A stretch of DNA of 48,803 nt, from positions 99,096 through 147,898 of the forward strand of contig CAKZVC010000009.1 of the NCBI GenBank assembly GCA_937922235.1, given 5' to 3'. Shown one piece after another: positions 43,842-48,803 of the stretch (its first letter is position 1; each line of letters starts with the position of its first letter). The notes under the pieces are model-generated. The model saw nothing but the letters and a program-made list of their open reading frames with translations. It had not been told where the DNA came from and searched no databases. The stretch is from an uncultured Acidimicrobiales bacterium (GTDB taxonomy: Bacteria > Actinomycetota > Acidimicrobiia > Acidimicrobiales > SHLQ01). The translations under genes were made by a program, and so were the position numbers.

Positions 43842-43847
43842 TACCGT
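43842..43847 (+). promoter_or_regulatory. -10 box TACCGT of the secreted lectin-like gene
   Basis: TACCGT is followed by 6 nt (CAGATT) and ATG 43854. GGAGGAGG at 43825-43832 is too far (21 nt) to serve as a ribosome-binding site for this ATG. Confidence 0.4.
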
Positions 43848-43853
43848 CAGATT

Positions 43854-45755
43854 ATGAACCGACTCACAGGAACTGAGACGAACCCCGAACCGAATCGAGT
43901 GCGGCGATGGATCCGTCGGGCACTCTTCACCACAACTGCTCTGGTCATTGTTGTTTCCGGCGTGGTGACGGTGTCGCAAGCGGCTGGCCAAGCGGGCGAT
44001 GTTGTGGTGTTTGACGACGCGCTTGGCCCCGACTTCGCAAATTGGTCGTGGGGTGGGTCGCAGGTCGATCTAGCCAGCACGGCCGAAGTAGCCAGCGGTT
44101 CCACGGCCGTCGCCGCTGACCTGGCGCCGTACTCGGCCGTATCGTTGGGTCACGTTGGAGGGTCGCCTTCGCCGTCGGGAGGTTCACTGGTTTTCTCCGC
44201 CCATGGCGGACAGAACAACGCAGTCTCGTTGCGCGTCGTCATGATGGACGGGGAATTTCAGGCGGGGCAATCGGTGCGGATCGACGTGCCGGGTGGGACG
44301 TGGAGTAGCCACTCGATTCCGCTCGCAGATCTCGGAGCGCCTGCCACGATCGGTGGGTTGTGGTGGCAGGAGATCGGTGGGGATGCTCCGTCGACGTTCT
44401 TCCTCGATGACATTCGCGTCGTTGCTGCGCAGAACGAACCCGAAACAGATCCAGAGCCGCCAGCCGTCGAGCCAACACCACTATCGAGTGGAGAGTGGGC
44501 ACTTGAGGAGACGTTCGACGGTGACCCCGCGGCGCCATCGCAAGAGCTGTTGCCGAAGAACTTCGACTATGCCGTCACCCATCGAAGTCACCCTGGTGAC
44601 CACTTCGACGGCTACCCGCCGTTCTTGGCCGACCACGCATCGAATTGCGCTGGTCCGAACCCGGAGATTTCGCCGTTGCCTCAGCACGAGGTTGTGGCTC
44701 GACAAGACTCGAATGGAGCGTCGCCCGACGAGAGCTTCTTTATCTGCAAGAACCACATGATGTCGTCGATGGGCCAGGCCGGGCCGTACTCGGTGAGCGC
44801 CTTCTGGCCGAAGCAAGAGTTCAACTTCGCCGACGGAGGCGTGCTCGAGTTCGACGTGAACATCAACGACGCGCATGGGACTCGGAGCTGGTGGGAGGTC
44901 ATGATCATTCCTCGAGATCAACTGAAGGTGGCGGCTGGCCCGACCGACTCGCCGATCAGCGAGACCTACCCTCACGATCGGATCGTGCTCGACTTCCGTC
45001 GTAACGTGCGCACGATCAAGGTCGGCACCGAGTCGCTGGCACCAGAAGGTTGGCTAGCAAAGGAAACGCAGTGGGGTCGGTGGGACTTCGCGTGGTGGCG
45101 GGACCTCTACCCGAATGACCCAGCGCTCGACGACCGTCGCGAGCGGAGAACGATGCGGGTCGAGATCGAAGGCGATCGAATTGTCTGGGGAATTGAAACT
45201 GAGGACGGCAGTTTCGACGAGTGGAGTGTCGAGGTTCCGGGAGGAATGCCGTTCGATCAAGGCCTCGTCCTGTTCAAGACGCACGCCTACAACCCGGTTA
45301 AAGACGGCAACACCGACACGTACACGTTCCACTGGGACAACGTTCGCTTCGACGGGCCAGTCGTTGGTGGGTACGACGTTTACGAGGCCGACGATGTCGT
45401 GTACCTCCAACGCAACGGCGATCGTCAAGTTGGTGAGTCGAAGACGGTCACGGTCGATATCGACGAGCTCGGAAGCGACCCGGTGCTCTTCGGGCAAATT
45501 CATCAACCGAAGCGAGGCTCGGTGTTGCTCAGCGTGAACGGCGCGGCGCCAGTCGAGGTGCATCCGTACGAGTACGAACGCGGCGATTGTGCGAGCGATC
45601 ACTGGACGAGCTTCCGGCTGCCGCTGAACCCAGCGCAACTCCAGCCGGGAGAGAACACGTTCACGTGGACGATCGGCCCGAAGCCAGCGTGTGCCACGGG
45701 CGTCATCGATTGGGTCGGGTACTCGGTCAAGTTCCTGCAGGTCCAGATGGGGTAG
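43854..45755 (+). CDS. Secreted protein with carbohydrate-binding and lectin-like domains
   Basis: The 633-residue protein has an N-terminal signal (LFTTTALVIVVSGVVTVSQA), then a beta-sandwich domain (about 48-195) with NWSWGGSQVDLAS, GGSLVFSAHGG and STFFLDDIRVV, which resembles carbohydrate-binding modules. A short Pro/Glu linker follows, then a large domain (about 215-510) with EETFDGDP, VLEFDVNINDAHGTRSWWEV and FHWDNVRFDGP, similar to concanavalin-A-like lectin/glucanase folds. The last 120 residues form another sandwich (VYLQRNGDRQVGESKTV). No catalytic motif is clear. It is divergent from the kinase gene and probably controlled with it. Confidence 0.68.
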   Translation: MNRLTGTETNPEPNRVRRWIRRALFTTTALVIVVSGVVTVSQAAGQAGDVVVFDDALGPDFANWSWGGSQVDLASTAEVASGSTAVAADLAPYSAVSLGHVGGSPSPSGGSLVFSAHGGQNNAVSLRVVMMDGEFQAGQSVRIDVPGGTWSSHSIPLADLGAPATIGGLWWQEIGGDAPSTFFLDDIRVVAAQNEPETDPEPPAVEPTPLSSGEWALEETFDGDPAAPSQELLPKNFDYAVTHRSHPGDHFDGYPPFLADHASNCAGPNPEISPLPQHEVVARQDSNGASPDESFFICKNHMMSSMGQAGPYSVSAFWPKQEFNFADGGVLEFDVNINDAHGTRSWWEVMIIPRDQLKVAAGPTDSPISETYPHDRIVLDFRRNVRTIKVGTESLAPEGWLAKETQWGRWDFAWWRDLYPNDPALDDRRERRTMRVEIEGDRIVWGIETEDGSFDEWSVEVPGGMPFDQGLVLFKTHAYNPVKDGNTDTYTFHWDNVRFDGPVVGGYDVYEADDVVYLQRNGDRQVGESKTVTVDIDELGSDPVLFGQIHQPKRGSVLLSVNGAAPVEVHPYEYERGDCASDHWTSFRLPLNPAQLQPGENTFTWTIGPKPACATGVIDWVGYSVKFLQVQMG

Positions 45756-45781
45756 CAACCGTGTGGAACTGCGCTGGCTAT

Positions 45782-46099
45782 CTAGCTGAACAAGCTGCCT
45801 TGTGTGGTTCGTTCGCCGCTTCCGGGATCGTGCCATTGGTGCTCGTCCAGGCTGAGCTTGTCGTTGGTGAACACCACGCCTTCGGCTTCTAAGCGTCGTC
45901 GTTGTTCGGCGGCCGACGGGTGGCTGATCTTGCCCTGCGAGTTCACGACGCGATGCCACGGCACATCGTTGGGGCTAGCTGCCATGGCCTGGCCCGCCCA
46001 GCGAGATCCTGACGCCTTGTAGTCCTCGTCGCTCACGCCTTCTGGCTGTGGAACGAGCCTGGCGAGTTGGCCATAGGTGGCAACTTGCCCGTATGGCAC
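45782..46099 (-). CDS. Alkyltransferase-like (ATL/MGMT-type) DNA-binding protein
   Basis: The frame from GTG 46099 codes for 105 residues with PYGQVATYGQLARLV, RWAGQAMAASP and PWHRVVNSQGKIS. The reactive Cys of the PCHRV motif is Trp, so it belongs to the ATL type, which binds O6-alkylguanine in DNA and recruits nucleotide excision repair. Homology continues upstream in the same frame (KLFFEQVWAQAREVPYG), but there is no ATG, GTG or TTG there; CTG 46168, which overlaps the stop codon of the upstream antitoxin gene, would give the complete domain (128 residues). The true start is therefore uncertain. Confidence 0.8.
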   Translation of the reverse strand: MPYGQVATYGQLARLVPQPEGVSDEDYKASGSRWAGQAMAASPNDVPWHRVVNSQGKISHPSAAEQRRRLEAEGVVFTNDKLSLDEHQWHDPGSGERTTQGSLFS

Positions 46100-46164
46100 C
46101 TCGCGCGCCTGAGCCCAGACTTGCTCAAAGAAGAGCTTCCGATCAGGTGGAGGCGCGAAGTTCG

Positions 46165-46395
46165 TCAGCGTTGTGCTGCGATCTCTTCGGCGGTGATCTC
46201 GCCGTGCTCCGCTTCGAAGTCGGCAATGGCTGACGCGAGGTGGGTGAGTTTTCGTTCGTCGTCGACCTTGCGCTCGATTGCTTCGTTGATCCAGCTGTCT
46301 ACCGAGTCTGCGAAGCCCGCTTCGACGGCCAGGTGTACGGCGTTCACGAGGTGAGAGTCGACGGTGATGGTCAAGCGTTGCTTGTTTGTGCTCAT
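46165..46395 (-). CDS. RHH antitoxin-like protein without a partner toxin
   Basis: The 76-residue protein begins MSTNKQRLTITVDSHLVNAV, a ribbon-helix-helix strand and helix, followed by GFADSVDSWINEAIERK and a charged tail ending EHGEITAEEIAAQR. This is the layout of VapB-type antitoxins of actinobacteria. No PIN or other toxin follows; the next gene is the ATL protein, which overlaps its stop codon if it uses CTG. ATG 46395 is used; 46413 is possible. It may have lost its toxin or act with the VapC-like gene upstream. Confidence 0.62.
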   Translation of the reverse strand: MSTNKQRLTITVDSHLVNAVHLAVEAGFADSVDSWINEAIERKVDDERKLTHLASAIADFEAEHGEITAEEIAAQR

Positions 46396-46444
46396 AATCA
46401 AGGGCTGGTCCATCTCACAACTTAAGCACCCGCCTCCATGGCTG

Positions 46445-46825
46445 TCATATGACTTCGACAGCAACGTCGTTGGCGTATGTTGCCAGGGCTTCGATGTCGG
46501 CCTTATCTCCGGTGAGAACTGTTCCACCTGGTTCTGCCAATGCGACCACGAGAGCATCTACGGCGGAGCCGGTCCGAGCCTTGCGGCGGAGCTCTGCGGC
46601 TCGACGTGCGGTGTGTTCGTTGACGGTGGTGTCGACGATGCACATCTTGATGAAGCGATGAGCGTTCGCATCTCGACGTGGGTCTCCCCGGAGAGATTCA
46701 ACGAGCACCATCGAGGGGACGATGGGCGGCCACAGGTCTTCATTGGTCAGTGCCCGAATGAGCGCGGAGGCTGTCTTTGTGCGAGCGGAGAGACGGGAGA
46801 ACCCGCCACTGTCGAGAACGAGCAT
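46445..46825 (-). CDS. PIN-domain toxin (VapC-like)
   Basis: The 126-residue protein has the PIN acidic residues: VLDSGGFSRL (Asp5), VLVESLRGD (Glu43), GSAVDALVVALA (Asp90) and VLTGDKADI (Asp106). Such proteins are Mg-dependent RNases that cut tRNA or rRNA. It starts 1 base after the stop codon of the antitoxin gene upstream, so the two form a VapBC-type module that limits growth when the antitoxin is lost. Confidence 0.82.
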   Translation of the reverse strand: MLVLDSGGFSRLSARTKTASALIRALTNEDLWPPIVPSMVLVESLRGDPRRDANAHRFIKMCIVDTTVNEHTARRAAELRRKARTGSAVDALVVALAEPGGTVLTGDKADIEALATYANDVAVEVI

Positions 46826-46826
46826 G

Positions 46827-47075
46827 TCAGCTGGCTTGTCTCGATGCCCGAGTGCGAATGCGTCGTGCGACCGCCTCGGCTTGGGCGGTTGCGCGTGCGC
46901 TGGGTTCGCCGATCTCGGACTCGAGCTCGTCGAGATACTGCTCGGTTTCGGTCAGTGCGTTTTGCCGTTCGACCTCCGCTCGGACGGCAACCTGTAGAAG
47001 CTCAGACGCCGGCAGGCCGCGCTGTTTGAGCTCGTCATACAGGTCTTCGGGCAAGTACACCTGAACTCGTGGCAT
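46827..47075 (-). CDS. RHH antitoxin of the VapBC-type pair
   Basis: The 82-residue protein begins MPRVQVYLPEDLYDELKQRG, a ribbon-helix-helix DNA-binding strand and helix, then SELLQVAVRAEVERQ; the C-terminal half is Ala/Glu/Arg-rich and would wrap around the toxin. It is placed directly before the PIN gene, the normal order. ATG 47075 is used because TATAGT ends 7 nt upstream; the ATG two codons earlier is in frame. The pair should repress its own promoter. Confidence 0.8.
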   Translation of the reverse strand: MPRVQVYLPEDLYDELKQRGLPASELLQVAVRAEVERQNALTETEQYLDELESEIGEPSARATAQAEAVARRIRTRASRQAS

Positions 47076-47082
47076 ACGCATA

Positions 47083-47088
47083 ACTATA
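47083..47088 (-). promoter_or_regulatory. -10 box TATAGT of the VapBC-type operon
   Basis: On the minus strand TATAGT is followed by 7 nt and ATG 47075. The first in-frame ATG (47081) would lie 1 nt after it, so the second is more likely. Confidence 0.45.
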
Positions 47089-47122
47089 CACACCTTGCTG
47101 TCGTGGTCTTCAGGGCCCACCG

Positions 47123-47608
47123 CTACTGCCGACGCTTGCGGGCTCGCCGTTGTGCCCGGTTCAATCGGCTGCCAGACCCGGTGCTGGCCTTGGGGTCGGA
47201 AAGGTCGACCTGCGTGGACGCACAGCACGGGCAGGCAAGCTCTGGTCCGAGCTGGAGTTGCACGACGTCGACCGTGCTGGGTTCTTCGCCGTAGTACTCG
47301 CGCCACATGTTGAGGAGCTCGGCATCGAGATGGTCGGTGTGAACGGGAACGGCTTGGAAGTAGTCGTGGTCGAAGTCGTCGAGGCTTGCCCCATCTCGCA
47401 ACTCTTCAATGACCCACGTCAGCAAGATGACCGCGTCGTGGTTGTCGAGGTTCGTGATGACGAGCTCGGGAAGATCGAAGCTCTTCGAGAGTCCGATGGT
47501 GTAGGTCCACGCCACGTTGTGCGGGTCGGGCAGGACTCCCTGCACGGTGTAGCCGTTGGCGATGATTCGCATCTCCATATCGGAGAGAAGTTGGTCGAGA
47601 AAGCCCAT
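47123..47608 (-). CDS. DUF4262-domain protein
   Basis: The 161-residue protein shows the DUF4262 pattern: a short helix, then GYTVQGVLPDPHNVAWTYTIGL, SFDLPELVITNLD and a middle Tyr/Phe-rich segment (HDYFQAVPVHTDHLDAELLNM). The C-terminal part has CPCC and a basic tail (RLNRAQRRARKRRQ). The role is unknown; members often sit near toxin and immunity genes. GGAG 7 nt before ATG 47608 sets the start. It lies between the VapBC-type pair and the polymorphic toxin locus. Confidence 0.8.
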   Translation of the reverse strand: MGFLDQLLSDMEMRIIANGYTVQGVLPDPHNVAWTYTIGLSKSFDLPELVITNLDNHDAVILLTWVIEELRDGASLDDFDHDYFQAVPVHTDHLDAELLNMWREYYGEEPSTVDVVQLQLGPELACPCCASTQVDLSDPKASTGSGSRLNRAQRRARKRRQ

Positions 47609-47623
47609 GTCGGTGCTCCAGTG

Positions 47624-47640
47624 AAAAGGCCCTTGCGGGC
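47624..47640 (-). terminator. Short GNRA hairpin followed by TTTT
   Basis: On the minus strand GCCC-GCAA-GGGC is followed by C and TTTT. The stem has only 4 pairs, but the GCAA tetraloop is stable. It would end transcripts from the toxin/immunity operon before the DUF4262 gene. Confidence 0.35.
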
Positions 47641-47760
47641 GGGTTCATTGGGGAGCACTCATCGCTGTGCAACCGAAGCGTCTGGTGAAGCGGTACGGAG
47701 ACGCATCACCTGTTTGAGAGATTAGAGATGTGCTGTGACACCACTCGGCTGGGGTGAGGC

Positions 47761-48006
47761 CTATTCCTCTTCTTCTCCGCTCGAGGGCAAAGAGATGGGA
47801 TCGACGCAGTCGGAGTTGACCTCCACGACCATGTCTGGGGAAACAGCACCTAGGAACAGGGTGGAACCGTCGTTAGCAACCACCTCGATCTCGTAGCCGA
47901 GGGACGGTTCGCTATGGACTTCGACTACGACGGCCATCGACCCGGCAGCAACATCGCTGTCCGGAATGTCCTTTGTGAGTGAGACTGTGGAGTATTGCTG
48001 AATCAT
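47761..48006 (-). CDS. DUF4926-like immunity protein
   Basis: The 81-residue protein begins MIQQYSTVSLTKDIPDSDVA, then GSMAVVVEVHSEPSLGYEIEV and a VSPDMVVEV end, the small SH3-like barrel of DUF4926. These proteins are found next to polymorphic toxin C-termini and are taken as immunity proteins. ATG 48006 overlaps the toxin stop codon in an ATGA, so the two are translated together. The last 15 residues are acidic. Confidence 0.72.
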   Translation of the reverse strand: MIQQYSTVSLTKDIPDSDVAAGSMAVVVEVHSEPSLGYEIEVVANDGSTLFLGAVSPDMVVEVNSDCVDPISLPSSGEEEE

Positions 48007-48803
48007 TTGACTAGGAGTGTAACTAAGCGTGGGGTGGTGGAGCCTGGAGTGTAGATCCAAGCGGTTTGGACAACGGCTGTCCCCTTAGGTCCGGTGACCG
48101 GAATGTCAACGCTGAATCGACTTCCATGCTCGTCAATCTTGCCGGGGCTGGGTGTGTTCTTCGTAACGCCTTCCTGAATTTGTCGAAGCAGATCATCAGC
48201 GTTGGACTGGTTGAACCCAAGAGCCGACTCGAACACTCGGGCCTTGTGCTTTCCAACGGGGTGTGTCGGACTGAGCGCATAGTTCGTCAACTTGCCGGGA
48301 TCAATGATGGCTCGATCGGCTCCAAGGAGCCGGCTCGCACCTTCTTCGACTATCTCAATAGCCTCATCGCCATTCTTCGCGAACAGCCCTGCTTCGTCGA
48401 TCCACTTTTTGATCCATCGGATGGCTTCGTCGAGGCTTTTGAAGGCGATGCCTGCGGCGGCGGCTGCGATTGTGGCTTTGGCGGCAATGGCGATTTCGCC
48501 GATACCTGGGAGCATTCCAACAGCTGAGAGCCCGGCGTTGAGGTAGTCGCCTTCGGCTGCGTACCAGGCGGCGTTGATACCGTCGGCTGCGTTGCCGACG
48601 ACGGGGACCATGCCGAAGACGTCGAGGGTGAGGTGGCCGATGTCGGAGAATGACCAGCCGTCGTCTGATGGGGTGATGCCGAGGTAGTCGCGGGCGTCGG
48701 TGGAGGATTCGGCCATGGCGAGGACGGTGCGGGCGTGTTCGACTTGTTCGTCGGTGTAGTAGCCGTTCTCGTTTTCGATGACGGCTTTGAGGTCGTTGGT
48801 TGA
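48003..48803 (-). CDS. Polymorphic toxin with DUF6883-like C-terminus, partial
   Basis: The frame runs in from the right window edge, so the 5' part is missing; 266 residues are visible. FGMVPVVGNAADGINAAWYAAEGDY followed by LSAVGMLPGIGEIA, in two parts, is the pretoxin region that joins secretion modules to toxin tips. The C-terminal 100 residues (KLTNYALSPTHPVGKHKARVF ... SRFSVDIPVTGPKGTAVVQTAWIY ... PRLVTLLVK, in pieces) fit DUF6883, whose members pair with DUF4926 immunity proteins. It probably kills neighbours by an unknown activity. Confidence 0.72.
   Translation of the reverse strand, partial: STNDLKAVIENENGYYTDEQVEHARTVLAMAESSTDARDYLGITPSDDGWSFSDIGHLTLDVFGMVPVVGNAADGINAAWYAAEGDYLNAGLSAVGMLPGIGEIAIAAKATIAAAAAGIAFKSLDEAIRWIKKWIDEAGLFAKNGDEAIEIVEEGASRLLGADRAIIDPGKLTNYALSPTHPVGKHKARVFESALGFNQSNADDLLRQIQEGVTKNTPSPGKIDEHGSRFSVDIPVTGPKGTAVVQTAWIYTPGSTTPRLVTLLVK

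Overview
The window looks like chromosomal DNA of a high-GC actinobacterium, most plausibly class Acidimicrobiia (Ilumatobacter-like). The signs are long Thr/Pro-rich linkers in secreted proteins, an acyl-CoA carboxylase beta subunit followed by a tiny epsilon-like subunit, an aspartokinase with an internal beta-subunit start, a RamB-type regulator, and many -10 boxes placed 6-8 nt before an ATG or GTG (leaderless transcripts). I found no rRNA, tRNA, CRISPR array, transposase, integrase or origin, and no gene-free stretch longer than about 300 bases. The lineage call is inference from these traits, not from a marker gene.

Layout. 1-6.8 kb: the 5' part of a bacterial alpha-2-macroglobulin lipoprotein gene, small zinc-ribbon and membrane proteins, an MFS transporter, a secreted LytM-like/RTX-repeat protein followed by two SUKH immunity-like genes, and a sterol-desaturase-type hydroxylase divergent from a TetR regulator. 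7-14 kb: acyl-CoA carboxylase beta and epsilon-like subunits, an FG-GAP-type lipoprotein, a YjbR protein, and a Gfo/Idh/MocA - MFS - LLM flavin enzyme operon. 14-27 kb: housekeeping genes (aat, lysC, a plsC-like acyltransferase, asd) mixed with second-messenger genes: a degenerate GGDEF protein, an HD-GYP protein and a GGDEF-EAL protein. 26.8-36.5 kb: MazG-like and FKBP proteins, an MpaB-type oxygenase, a Thr-rich protein - ApbE - ferric-reductase-like membrane operon, a RamB-type XRE/ImmA regulator divergent from a truncated malate-synthase-like protein, a second fatty-acid hydroxylase, glnS, and a photolyase-like protein with its two domains in swapped order. 36.5-45.8 kb: an ABC-ATPase half without Walker A, a DUF2867/TetR pair with a clear operator, and a surface-protein and signalling locus. 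45.8-48.8 kb: an alkyltransferase-like DNA-binding protein, antitoxin genes, a VapBC-type pair, a DUF4262 protein, and the end of a polymorphic toxin (DUF6883-like) coupled to a DUF4926-like immunity gene.

How the genes may work together. The most system-like part is 41.7-45.8 kb. A membrane Ser/Thr kinase with an extracytoplasmic carbohydrate-binding-like domain overlaps by 4 bases an FHA + winged-helix regulator gene. The kinase is divergent from a secreted lectin-like protein, and the shared promoter region holds four heptamers with 10/11/11-base spacing, as expected for an OmpR/SARP-type winged-helix protein. Other unusual items are the malate-synthase remnant beside the RamB-type regulator, the permuted four-Cys photolyase, and an ApbE flavin-transferase operon whose Thr-rich first protein lacks the FMN-binding domain and ends in a flavinylation-like TGAS.
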